From: a virus
Reading direction: 5' to 3' (one strand)
Length of the DNA: 54,230 bases
Virus record (IMG/VR): IMGVR_UViG_3300047554_000160
Coordinates: 1 to 54,230 of that record
Positions within the stretch are counted from its first letter, which is position 1, and each line of letters opens with the position of its first letter. The notes beneath the pieces are model-generated. The model ran no database searches, was not told the origin of the DNA, and saw nothing but the letters and a program-made list of their open reading frames with translations. Positions 1 through 12,575 of the stretch are shown in pieces. The translations under genes were made by a program, and so were the position numbers.

Positions 1-10
1 GTAAATTAAA

Positions 11-1024
11 TTAGCAGTTTATGATGTTAAAAATTTTCGCTGTTGAACCGCTTCGCGGCTCCGCCGCTGGGTGGACAGGAACGGGCCCGACCGGAATCAT
101 GCGTTTAGCAGTTACTATGTCCGTAGTGCAGTGGCAGTTGTGCTGATGACAAATAACAGGAGTAGTGGGCCATTTTAATATGGGATCGCTCAGTCGTCCT
201 ATGTAACCGCCTTCTGCACAGTTACCCCTGCGATAACTGCCGTCATACTGCACAAACAGAGTGTCCAGGCCTATGTCACATTGCCAGCCTGGAAAATAGT
301 GTCGATCTTCAACTATCAGGCGAGTTGCCCAGGGTCCCGACACTCGTTCAGTAGAGCCATCCATATATACTGCTTGGGCACTGTATTCTAGCTTGGCATT
401 CTTGCCTTCGGGGTGCTTTTTAGGTCTGCTGTTCTCCAGCCATTCCAGCTGTTCGGCACTGTAGGTAACCGGTTTGCTGCCCCCACCCCAATTGACTATC
501 TTTACCGGTTCTATACCCAGATTTGTTTTTTCTAGTATTTTAAAGACTGCCAAACATTGGCTCCATCTATCAGGGTCCATCATGATACGAGCCGTAGTAT
601 GTGGTATTCTGCACTGTGTTTCCACAGCACGACCTACCCAAGACAGATCGTCAAATGCGGCATGATAGCTGAGACAGATATAGTCCGGGCGGCAGTCGTC
701 CCAATAGTGTCCTGCACGAACTCCGTTAGAAGTTAGCCCTACAGTATGTCCTCGATCTAGAAATAGATTGATTAGATCTTTAAGCCAGGGACTGACTGTA
801 GGTTCTCCGCCTGCAATACTTAACTGTATATTGGGATGTTGTTCCATTAGTTCTAGAGCAAATCGTTCGGCGTGCCGCCATTCATAATGATGATTCTTAC
901 CATTATGCAACATTGTAGGGCAATATCTACAATGATTGGTACAGATGTTGTTGATACACCAAGTCAGTTGAAATACCCGAGGTTTGTGGTTGCGTATTTC
1001 TATAAGATCAGCTTTGGTATTCAT
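11..1024 (-). CDS. Radical SAM enzyme with C-terminal Cys cluster (SPASM/twitch-like)
   Basis: A 337-residue protein with the radical SAM signature CX3CX2C at C28, C32 and C35 (CTNHCRYC), which binds the 4Fe-4S cluster that cleaves S-adenosylmethionine. A GGEP motif follows near residue 73, as is usual for SAM contact. The C-terminal third has further cysteines (near residues 249 and 269, then a CHQHNCHC cluster near 295), as in SPASM or twitch domains that hold auxiliary clusters in peptide-modifying enzymes. It diverges from the collagen-like fibre gene at 1098. GTAAATA lies 6 bases upstream of the ATG and there is no SD site. The family call is firm. The substrate is unknown; a peptide or protein is my inference from the auxiliary cluster. 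Confidence 0.85.
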   Translation of the reverse strand: MNTKADLIEIRNHKPRVFQLTWCINNICTNHCRYCPTMLHNGKNHHYEWRHAERFALELMEQHPNIQLSIAGGEPTVSPWLKDLINLFLDRGHTVGLTSNGVRAGHYWDDCRPDYICLSYHAAFDDLSWVGRAVETQCRIPHTTARIMMDPDRWSQCLAVFKILEKTNLGIEPVKIVNWGGGSKPVTYSAEQLEWLENSRPKKHPEGKNAKLEYSAQAVYMDGSTERVSGPWATRLIVEDRHYFPGWQCDIGLDTLFVQYDGSYRRGNCAEGGYIGRLSDPILKWPTTPVICHQHNCHCTTDIVTAKRMIPVGPVPVHPAAEPRSGSTAKIFNIINC

Positions 1025-1030
1025 AGCTGA

Positions 1031-1037
1031 TATTTAC
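1031..1037 (-). promoter_or_regulatory. Late-promoter motif GTAAATA, leaderless spacing
   Basis: Reverse-strand GTAAATA ends 6 bases before the ATG of the radical SAM gene. In T4 late promoters the start lies about 6 bases after the motif, so the transcript would begin on or beside the ATG. Confidence 0.5.
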
Positions 1038-1052
1038 TTCTTTAGACTTGGG

Positions 1053-1059
1053 CTAAATA
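1053..1059 (+). promoter_or_regulatory. Late-promoter motif CTAAATA before the collagen-like fibre
   Basis: CTAAATA lies 38 bases before the ATG at 1098, giving an expected leader of about 30 bases. The only SD-like stretch is CAGGA well upstream of the ATG. It is back to back with the promoter of the radical SAM gene. Confidence 0.5.
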
Positions 1060-1097
1060 TAGAAATTAGAGAACCCTTATCAGGATAACCTTGACCT

Positions 1098-6236
<5,139 letters not shown>

Positions 6237-6758
6237 TTAAATGAGTGAGAGCAGGATCTGCTCTTGCTCATACAGTACCTTTAGCTGATCTAGCGCCTCT
6301 CCATAGTACTTGGTTACACGAACTGCAAGGCCGCCTGCCTCTTTCCAGCCTTGACAATTATCAAGTCGGTCATCAACTAAGATATCACCAGGTTTGGTAT
6401 GATTGCGTTTGTCCTGACTATATGGACCAAAATGCACAGGAATATCTGGATAGCGCTCATGTGCCCACATTACTTTATCATAGTAGGCCCAATGGATATC
6501 ATTATAGTGCGGAACCGCAGTTAGAAATATCAATTCCCAACCTAGTTCATCACGAAACTTTCGAGCAAGTTCGACCAGCTCGTCGGCACGTTTCATTTTT
6601 GGTAGGTTACGGAATATTCGTTGATGGCTACGAATTTTTGCCCAGTCACTAGGCGGATAAGGTTTTTCTGGGTACTCAGAAACATATCCGACTAATTCGG
6701 CTGCACCTGCTTCCCAATCGGCTACAACGCCGTCCATGTCTAAGTAAATTGTTCTCAT
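6237..6758 (-). CDS. HAD-family 5'(3')-nucleotidase-like hydrolase
   Basis: A 173-residue protein opening with the HAD motif I D7-M-D9-G-V, in which Asp7 would be the phosphoryl nucleophile. It has FLTAVP (motif II-like) in the middle and the Mg-binding ILVDDRLDN (motif IV) near residue 127. Size and motifs fit the small phage and bacterial 5'(3')-deoxyribonucleotidase (NT5C-like) group, which dephosphorylates nucleotides during host DNA salvage. The exact substrate is inferred. Its 3' end abuts the fibre gene. A sigma70-like promoter lies immediately upstream, unlike the late motif seen at most neighbouring starts. Confidence 0.75.
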   Translation of the reverse strand: MRTIYLDMDGVVADWEAGAAELVGYVSEYPEKPYPPSDWAKIRSHQRIFRNLPKMKRADELVELARKFRDELGWELIFLTAVPHYNDIHWAYYDKVMWAHERYPDIPVHFGPYSQDKRNHTKPGDILVDDRLDNCQGWKEAGGLAVRVTKYYGEALDQLKVLYEQEQILLSLI

Positions 6759-6763
6759 AGTTT

Positions 6764-6791
6764 ATTATAGCATAAACTAAGAAAAAATCAA
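6764..6791 (-). promoter_or_regulatory. Sigma70-like promoter of the HAD gene
   Basis: On the minus strand TTGATT (6786-6791) and a perfect TATAAT (6764-6769) are 16 bases apart. TATAAT ends 5 bases before the ATG, so the transcript would be leaderless or nearly so. The -35 box overlaps the end of the upstream nucleotidyltransferase gene. Confidence 0.5.
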
Positions 6792-7474
6792 ATACTTAAT
6801 TGCTCATCTTTTAAATTGCGAACGGCGTCTATTAGCTTTCCTACATATCCGTCATTGCGTAGGCTTTTAAATGCAAGGTTGGCGGGATTCATTTCTCCGC
6901 TTTTATCTAGTCCTGCCTGCCGGAACGATCTCAGTAGATCTTTTACAGAGATACAGACGGAAAGTTCTCTAGTTGCTATTGCTTTGTCGATAATCCTTTC
7001 CCAAAGCTCAACTAATCTCATTACTTCTTTTTTATCGTATCCTGCCTTAATTGGTACTGGCTTTTTAAGCCATTCGCCGCGTACTACAGAGTAAGTAGAA
7101 CCAGTTACGGGCTCATCAACATCTTCTGCGTATAATTCTACAGGTACTCCGTGAATCGAAATATCGTGAGTTGAACGCCATAAATCTCTTTTAGTTTTAA
7201 ACAGTTGATCTATTCCCATATCACACTTAACTTTGTCATACGGAACAACAAGATGTAGATCTAGATCGGAATATTTGGTGTAGTTAAAATTTGCTTGACT
7301 ACCTGTAATAATAACATCCATTAATGTTACATTGATATCTAAAAATTTATAGTACTCTTTAGCAATCTTTAGTAACGCTACTCGAACATCAGATCGTAGG
7401 TGTTCCCCGTCCCAAATGTCTGGATTTAGTGTATTATGGATATCAATAGGATCAGTGAATTCAACAACGCTCAT
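6788..7474 (-). CDS. Nucleotidyltransferase of the pol-beta superfamily
   Basis: A 228-residue protein with the pol-beta superfamily signature GS (residues 58-59) followed by D70-L-D72-L-H. These aspartates bind the two metals that transfer a nucleotide to a substrate. A further acidic stretch (VELYAED) lies near residue 115. The C-terminal half is helical with no motif I recognise. Such single-domain enzymes are frequent in T4-like phages, but the target (RNA end, protein or small molecule) is not known. It diverges from the YqgE gene across 29 bases. ATAAATA precedes its ATG by 6 bases and no SD is visible. Confidence 0.7.
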   Translation of the reverse strand: MSVVEFTDPIDIHNTLNPDIWDGEHLRSDVRVALLKIAKEYYKFLDINVTLMDVIITGSQANFNYTKYSDLDLHLVVPYDKVKCDMGIDQLFKTKRDLWRSTHDISIHGVPVELYAEDVDEPVTGSTYSVVRGEWLKKPVPIKAGYDKKEVMRLVELWERIIDKAIATRELSVCISVKDLLRSFRQAGLDKSGEMNPANLAFKSLRNDGYVGKLIDAVRNLKDEQLSI

Positions 7475-7480
7475 ACCATT

Positions 7481-7487
7481 TATTTAT
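7481..7487 (-). promoter_or_regulatory. Late-promoter motif ATAAATA, leaderless spacing
   Basis: Reverse-strand ATAAATA lies 6 bases before the nucleotidyltransferase ATG at 7474, with no SD. It is paired back to back with the motif at 7492. Confidence 0.45.
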
Positions 7488-7491
7488 TTTA

Positions 7492-7498
7492 GTAAATA
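7492..7498 (+). promoter_or_regulatory. Late-promoter motif GTAAATA, leaderless spacing
   Basis: GTAAATA lies 5 bases before the ATG at 7504, with no SD. The predicted +1 coincides with the A of the start codon. Confidence 0.5.
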
Positions 7499-7503
7499 TC
7501 TGA

Positions 7504-8061
7504 ATGAGTAATAGTAGTTTAGCAGGACATATTTTAGTATCGCAACCTAGGAGCGAGGATCCTTATTTTTCTAAAAGTGTTATATTAGTAGCCAAGCACG
7601 GCCCACAGGGTGCATGGGGTATTATGATTAATAAATCAACACCTAACTTAACATTAGGCACAATAATGCAGGCAGTAGGGATTGATTCAAATAAACAGGA
7701 TAGAGTTTATGTTGGAGGGCCTGTAGATACACATAGAGTATTCATTGTTCATAGTATGGACTGGCAAAGTCACAATACTATACAGGTTACTAGAGATATA
7801 GGAATAACGAACGAGATGCAGGTGTTAGCCGCAATTAGCACCGGAGAAGGTCCTGCACTATATAGGACCTGCGTAGGAAGTGCAGGATGGGGACCGGGAC
7901 AATTAGACGGTGAATATAGAGGAGAGCCACCCTGGAAAACGGCAAATAGATGGCTAGATGCTCCTGCTACCATAGAATCTGTGTTTAGCCTTAGTCAGGA
8001 TGATCAATGGCAAAAGTGCATTGAATTAGTTGCACAACACAAAGTTTCTTCCTGGCTTTAA
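7504..8061 (+). CDS. YqgE/AlgH family protein (UPF0301, DUF179)
   Basis: A 185-residue protein matching the bacterial YqgE/AlgH family over its whole length. It opens with AGHILVSQP, then shows the conserved DPYFSKSVI, GAWGIMINK, VYVGGPV and YVG/CVGSAGWGPGQLDGE-type stretches and ends with a W-rich tail. Bacterial members are cytoplasmic and of poorly defined function; AlgH is a reported influence on alginate genes in Pseudomonas. A copy in a virus looks like a host-derived accessory gene. It is a lone plus-strand gene with its own late-type promoter motif, and its end overlaps the helicase gene by 4 bases. The family is clear and the role is not. Confidence 0.88.
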   Translation: MSNSSLAGHILVSQPRSEDPYFSKSVILVAKHGPQGAWGIMINKSTPNLTLGTIMQAVGIDSNKQDRVYVGGPVDTHRVFIVHSMDWQSHNTIQVTRDIGITNEMQVLAAISTGEGPALYRTCVGSAGWGPGQLDGEYRGEPPWKTANRWLDAPATIESVFSLSQDDQWQKCIELVAQHKVSSWL

Positions 8062-9503
8062 TCCTTTTCCGGACTAAAACTACTTAAAATATCCCTAACA
8101 CTTCTCATTGTAGGTTGTGCCTGTTTAGGTTTAGGCGCAGACAAACCTTTAGTCATATCAATTTCACCAGTTTCTGGATCTACATTAGTAGCAGTTACAA
8201 CACTGGTCTTTTTCAATCCGTCGATTAGCGCATTACTGGCCGCACTACGCTGTTGGCTAAAACTATTTTCTTCTTCGTCTCCAAGATCTTTGATTCTAAG
8301 ACTGTCGATATCAAATTCTAAGTCAAGTTTTTGTCCAACACCCGATGACGAACGTGTCTTCATAAACTGAATTTGATAACGTCCTCGCTCACGCATAGCA
8401 CGACTGGTAAAGATACCAATAACGTTGTCAGCAGTTTGAATCTTACTTAAACCGCCCGAAATGTGACTGTGATCGAATTCAACTTCTTCAACGGCAGCAC
8501 GGTTTAACTGAGCGGCAGTTACTACTACACATTGAGTTTCCATAGCTAGGTTACGCAACTCTTCCGAAACATATTTGTCTTTAACAAACAGGTCACTAGG
8601 GCTAACTTTAACACTTAATGGCATCATTAAGTCTAGGTAATCAACTAATAGAACATCTGGCTTCTTACCTGTTTTAACTTGATATTCTTTTAGGTAAGAT
8701 CTCAAATCATTACAGTTTTTGCCGGATGGTAGATACTTGATCTGCATTCCGCCTGCACGTTTGCCTGTAAGTTTAACCTTCATTTCAACATCATCAAGAT
8801 TCTTAAAGATGTCTTTTGATGCCACACCGGTTAGCATACTATCCACACGCATACCTACTAACTCTTCACTAAGTTCGAAGGTAAAGTAAATGACATTTAA
8901 GCCTGCGAGAGCAAAATTAACACCAAGATTAGCCAAGAACAAGCTCTTACCACCGCCCGAGCCAGCACACCAAATATTGAGTTCGCCTCGCTTGAAACCT
9001 CCATAGAGTTTCTTATCGATACTAGGGTATCCAGTAGATATTTGACCATTATTATCTTTCAATTTCATTAAACGAGCACGGGGATCTGCCCAGTAGTCTG
9101 TGCCCATGTCTTTGTTTAGACTAATCTGAATAGCGTCCTTGATTAGTTTTTCAACTGGACTGTATTCTCCCTTTTCCAGCATGTCTGCTGACTTTAGAAT
9201 AGCACGTTCCAATCCTTTGTGCCTACTAAAGTTTTCAAACTCATCCATTAACCAATCATAGTTTTCTTTGGGTAATGTTACAGATTGAAAGTCAGTTTGA
9301 CATGAAGCATTAACAATACTAACTTCAGGCATGACCTTGTAATCATCTACATACTTTGTGATGAAAGAGGATGCATCTTGGTATCTCTTGTCAAAGTTCT
9401 CTGGGTCAAAAATATTTTGACATCGAACAAAAGTCTCTGCATCGGATAGGAACATCTCTAAATAGAGTTTTTGCATGTCTGCGTTATAGTTAGGTTTCGT
9501 CAT
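8058..9503 (-). CDS. gp41: Replicative DNA helicase, DnaB-like (T4 gp41)
   Basis: A 481-residue protein with an N-terminal helical domain and a RecA-fold motor. Walker A is AGSGGGKS at residues 180-187, Walker B is VLLVDYLD near residue 283, and QLNRAA/ISGGLSKIQ sensor-like segments follow. It matches hexameric DnaB-family helicases and takes the place of T4 gp41, which unwinds the fork 5' to 3' and pairs with primase gp61. The start overlaps the primase end by 14 bases, the usual gp61-gp41 coupling. The tail after residue 420 is low complexity and rich in K, Q and P. Confidence 0.9.
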   Translation of the reverse strand: MTKPNYNADMQKLYLEMFLSDAETFVRCQNIFDPENFDKRYQDASSFITKYVDDYKVMPEVSIVNASCQTDFQSVTLPKENYDWLMDEFENFSRHKGLERAILKSADMLEKGEYSPVEKLIKDAIQISLNKDMGTDYWADPRARLMKLKDNNGQISTGYPSIDKKLYGGFKRGELNIWCAGSGGGKSLFLANLGVNFALAGLNVIYFTFELSEELVGMRVDSMLTGVASKDIFKNLDDVEMKVKLTGKRAGGMQIKYLPSGKNCNDLRSYLKEYQVKTGKKPDVLLVDYLDLMMPLSVKVSPSDLFVKDKYVSEELRNLAMETQCVVVTAAQLNRAAVEEVEFDHSHISGGLSKIQTADNVIGIFTSRAMRERGRYQIQFMKTRSSSGVGQKLDLEFDIDSLRIKDLGDEEENSFSQQRSAASNALIDGLKKTSVVTATNVDPETGEIDMTKGLSAPKPKQAQPTMRSVRDILSSFSPEKD

Positions 9504-10488
9504 CTTCTAGTGCTTCTAATTTCTTTTGATATAGTTTTATTTTTATCTCGTTAGTCTCTACATAGTGCAGAATACTGAATAAAGTATAAAGCCTGCCGTA
9601 TTTTTTTACAGCATCCGCAGAGTCCTTTATGTCGTCTTCCCACTGCGGTATCGACACTGCCCAGCCTTGTTCGAGTGCATATTGCACTAACTTAGCGCCA
9701 GGCTTATCTCTGTCAGGCAGTACAATAACTTTCTTGCCAAGGCGATTAATCCTAGCAATCTGAGTAGTGTTGGGCTCGTTAGTCATAATTGCCACGCCAT
9801 CTATAGCAATAGCATCAAATTGGCCTTCAACTACAATTACATATTCTCTAGAGTCAGTCTGGCGATCAACATTGAATACATATCCGCTTTGACTGTCTGT
9901 GAGGTATTTGGGCTTACCAGGTTTGATTTTACGCCCAGTATAGCCCACTACCACTCCGTCCTGATAGAAAGGGATCATCACTCGATCGCGGTACCCGTTT
10001 TCACTAGACCACATCCAAGGATACCAGTCAAGTTCCATTCCTCTACCAGTAAGATAATCAACTACTGCTATTACTTCATCATTTGGCTCAGCCTCCAGCC
10101 ATTCTAATATTGACCTACAGTCTCCCGGCAAAGTTCTGGGCTCTTGATGAAAGTTAATAGTGGGTTTAGCCACTGGTTGATCCTCTTTGGATCGCAATGC
10201 CTCAAGATTCAGTTTATTAATTTCATCACTTGGCATTCCCATCCAGTTGAATAAGCTCTTGGTATTCTTACTTAACAACCTTCCGGGTGTCCAGCCTGCT
10301 TTGAATCCACAGTTAAAACAATGATATTGGAATCCTTCGTTGCTGAACAGCACGCCACCACGCTTTCTTGTATCTTGATGATCTCCATTGTGATGGCAAC
10401 AGACTGCGTTAAAACTTATCCAGCCGCTAGGAGTTGTCTTCCTTTTAGGAGGCAAGAAAGTTTGTACGGAAGCCTGTATGAGATTCAT
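9490..10488 (-). CDS. gp61: DNA primase with zinc ribbon and TOPRIM domain (T4 gp61-like)
   Basis: A 332-residue DnaG-type primase. The N-terminal zinc ribbon has CCHH near residues 30-33 and C57-x2-C60. The TOPRIM core has VVEGQFDA (catalytic Glu) near residue 210 and LPDRDKPG (the Asp pair) near 250. It makes RNA primers for lagging-strand synthesis together with the helicase encoded directly downstream. The ATG at 10488 is preceded only by CTAAACTA, a degenerate version of the late motif, with no clear SD. A structural-type gene ends 9 bases upstream. Confidence 0.88.
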   Translation of the reverse strand: MNLIQASVQTFLPPKRKTTPSGWISFNAVCCHHNGDHQDTRKRGGVLFSNEGFQYHCFNCGFKAGWTPGRLLSKNTKSLFNWMGMPSDEINKLNLEALRSKEDQPVAKPTINFHQEPRTLPGDCRSILEWLEAEPNDEVIAVVDYLTGRGMELDWYPWMWSSENGYRDRVMIPFYQDGVVVGYTGRKIKPGKPKYLTDSQSGYVFNVDRQTDSREYVIVVEGQFDAIAIDGVAIMTNEPNTTQIARINRLGKKVIVLPDRDKPGAKLVQYALEQGWAVSIPQWEDDIKDSADAVKKYGRLYTLFSILHYVETNEIKIKLYQKKLEALEDDET

Positions 10489-10497
10489 ACATATAGT

Positions 10498-11616
10498 TTA
10501 GCTTCGCACAATTAACTTGTCAATTTTTCCGTTAGGATAATAAGCCGTTCCGGGAGTAGGATTGCCCGGCATTTCAGGACTGTAGAAGTTTAATAGTCCG
10601 GGAAGATCGGAATTGTCTGGGTACCATTTAACACGAACATCACTCCAAGTTCCTTCGGCGTTGGCATAATCAACGCCGGTGAAGTTGGTATAAGTTTTGG
10701 TTTCTAAAGTTGCATAGTTACCGAAGTTCGAAGGAGCATTATCCAATGTTGCCTGCACTTCTACGGTTCCTGTATAGTTGGTAAAGTACATGGCAACGGT
10801 AGTCAATTGACTGGCTTCTGGATTAGCACGTAGGTTGCCGGAGTAAAATTCGTATCGGTTAGGTTCTACATCTCTATTGGCAAAATACTTGAAAGAAGTT
10901 GTTTCAATACCTGCACTTAATACTGGAACAAGATCGCCGGCTAGTCTTGCAGTGCCGTCGATACTGTAGTAGGTATTTGAATATGCAGGTAATCTTTCTC
11001 CGTCGCTATCTGCTAGTGTAACTGAAAACTTATAGTAACTGTTATGCAGTTCTCTTGTGTCGTTATCTGATAAAGATAGCAATGCAATACCTCTGGTTGC
11101 AGTTGTGACACCATCGTCTATAACCTCAAGTGTTTTCTGGACAACCATTCTATTTTGCTCAGCGTCGAACATTGAAAATACAAAATTATGATTGAAAGTA
11201 ATTGAGGTGCCTGAATTGATGTCTGTAGTAATAGGAGATAAAAACTGGTCTAAGTCAGCATCGTATAGGGGATCTAAGTTGCTAAGAGTTAAGGTATTCG
11301 AATCAATTGCAGAAATATAAGTACCGGCAGAAACATTATCGCTATTAACTGACATGCCTAGCTGAACATTGGATGCATCGGATACTACAAGAACATTGGA
11401 TGCAGATGTTGCAGTTCCTACAGTTTCTGTGGATGCTAGTACCCTGACACGTTTTTGATCAGAGTTCATAAACTGAATTTGCACTTTGTTCTTCATGCCT
11501 CTCTGAAGTTTAAGTTCGCGTTGGTACATAACGTTATTTGTCCTTTTCTCGTAGTCGTCCAAATCTAATTGTACAGTTAGTAAATTGGAGTATAAATAGA
11601 CTGGTAATTTCTGCAT
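10498..11616 (-). CDS. Virion structural protein, T4-like aquatic phage type
   Basis: A 372-residue protein. I place the start at the ATG giving MQKLPVYLYSN rather than the TTG at 11643, because ATAAATA lies 5 bases upstream of this ATG. The sequence is beta-rich, with an N-terminal NLLTVQLDLDD/YQRELKLQRG segment, a DSDGERLPAYSNTYYSIDG segment in the middle, and VAMYFTNYTGTVEVQATL with a YPNGKIDKLIVRS end. This layout resembles a conserved virion protein of cyanophages as I remember it; its position in the particle is unknown. It sits within the replication cluster. A short insert near residues 65-105 (SNVLVVSDASNVQLG) resembles a small beta repeat found in fibre proteins. Confidence 0.6.
   Translation of the reverse strand: MQKLPVYLYSNLLTVQLDLDDYEKRTNNVMYQRELKLQRGMKNKVQIQFMNSDQKRVRVLASTETVGTATSASNVLVVSDASNVQLGMSVNSDNVSAGTYISAIDSNTLTLSNLDPLYDADLDQFLSPITTDINSGTSITFNHNFVFSMFDAEQNRMVVQKTLEVIDDGVTTATRGIALLSLSDNDTRELHNSYYKFSVTLADSDGERLPAYSNTYYSIDGTARLAGDLVPVLSAGIETTSFKYFANRDVEPNRYEFYSGNLRANPEASQLTTVAMYFTNYTGTVEVQATLDNAPSNFGNYATLETKTYTNFTGVDYANAEGTWSDVRVKWYPDNSDLPGLLNFYSPEMPGNPTPGTAYYPNGKIDKLIVRS
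11591..11598 (+). promoter_or_regulatory. Perfect T4 late promoter TATAAATA
   Basis: An exact TATAAATA lies 34 bases before the ATG at 11633. The expected transcript start is near 11604, inside the first codons of the oppositely oriented structural gene. Confidence 0.6.
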
Positions 11617-11621
11617 AGATA

Positions 11622-11628
11622 TATTTAT
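11622..11628 (-). promoter_or_regulatory. Late-promoter motif ATAAATA, leaderless spacing
   Basis: Reverse-strand ATAAATA ends 5 bases before the ATG at 11616. It lies downstream of the plus-strand promoter at 11591, so the two divergent transcripts would overlap by a few bases. Confidence 0.5.
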
Positions 11629-11632
11629 TGTA

Positions 11633-12016
11633 ATGACCAGCAAGGACGAGTTTCAGAAAAAATTTCCGTTTATAACGTGTATTAAAACGTCAGAAAACGA
11701 GTATTTAGGCATCATTGTGAATCACGATGACAATGTCACCAGCATATACAACTATGCAGACATACGGACCGAAACACAAAAGCAACTATTCTTAGAAATG
11801 GGCGAAGTGTGGTGGTGGGAAAGTAATAGGAAAATTCCTATTAACATTTTCCTAAAATCGGAGATGATCGACTTCCGTCCGTTTATTAAGACATTTAACA
11901 GCAAGGACGTAGAAGTACTATTTGGACCTATAGTAAATCTAGGCGAAATTGCAGAAAAACGAGTTAAACGTAAAAGTATTCAGTTAGTTAGAAGTGTTAA
12001 GCGAAAGGGTAGCTAA
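11633..12016 (+). CDS. Conserved hypothetical protein, T4-like aquatic phages
   Basis: A 127-residue soluble protein with no signal peptide or membrane segment. It starts TSKDEFQKKFPFITCI, contains a striking VWWWESNRKIPINIFL stretch near residues 59-74, and ends in a Lys/Arg-rich tail. The pattern is reminiscent of a small protein common in cyanophage-type genomes, but I know no function for it. It is expressed from a perfect TATAAATA promoter, so probably late. Its 3' end overlaps the DnaE-like gene tail to tail by 20 bases. Confidence 0.65.
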   Translation: MTSKDEFQKKFPFITCIKTSENEYLGIIVNHDDNVTSIYNYADIRTETQKQLFLEMGEVWWWESNRKIPINIFLKSEMIDFRPFIKTFNSKDVEVLFGPIVNLGEIAEKRVKRKSIQLVRSVKRKGS

Positions 12017-12575
12017 CGCTTTCACATAACAGGTTAAGTTGAACTACAATTACATGAGCATAAGCAATAGCATGAGCCTTCTTAAAGAAATAAGCATCAT
12101 CCGTTTTAGTCCATATCTCTTGCTTGATACCTTGGAAGCCTTCTTTTTCACATACTGGGATGAGATGCTTTTTGCCGGGTCTGAGCAGCGCAAGGAACAT
12201 GGCTAAGTCCTCAATTGATCTAGGCTTTAGTTTAGCAATCAGTTGATGATATCCATTAATATGAAACATTTGATCACAGACTGCCTGGTCCTCTAACAAG
12301 TCCCATAACGGTTCAACACCTAATAGATGTTTAAGGTGTTCCTCATTCTTAACACCATTGTAGGCATTGACATTTAAAAAGTCAATTTTAAAGTAACCCC
12401 TATCCTCTGCTTCTTTATAGTTGATGTTTGCAAGCCCGGTTAAGGGATTCTGCGGAATAACATGACAATATACACCTGTGTTATGCTTCTTCCCATCTTC
12501 AAGACTGGCGGGAACATGATCGATTATATCAAGAATAGAAGACCTGTTTAAAAAGTCAATATCGATATCAGGCAA
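11997..12575 (-). CDS. Miniature DnaE-like (family C DNA polymerase) protein
   Basis: A 192-residue protein starting at a TTG codon behind GGAGACAGGAA. It keeps, in order, the landmarks of the bacterial Pol III alpha polymerase core: PDIDIDF (D5 and D7, matching E. coli D401 and D403), a HNTGVY segment like HAAGVV, YFKIDFLNV (D65, matching E. coli D555), SIEDLAMFLALLRPG (residues 120-134) and FKKAHAIAYA (164-173), ending in a YPF stretch. All three catalytic aspartates are therefore present, while the long spacers, PHP domain, tau-binding and DNA-binding tails are gone. The start overlaps the zinc-finger gene. It could be a reduced polymerase or nucleotidyltransferase, or a domesticated regulatory relic. 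The relationship is strong and the activity unknown. Confidence 0.75.
   Translation of the reverse strand: MPDIDIDFLNRSSILDIIDHVPASLEDGKKHNTGVYCHVIPQNPLTGLANINYKEAEDRGYFKIDFLNVNAYNGVKNEEHLKHLLGVEPLWDLLEDQAVCDQMFHINGYHQLIAKLKPRSIEDLAMFLALLRPGKKHLIPVCEKEGFQGIKQEIWTKTDDAYFFKKAHAIAYAHVIVVQLNLLCESVSYPFA

Noticed and set aside
6248-6264. Hairpin AGAGCAG-gat-CTGCTCT at the fibre/HAD convergent end
   Set aside because: Only 7 bp, inside the HAD coding end, with no T-run on either strand; too weak to call a terminator.
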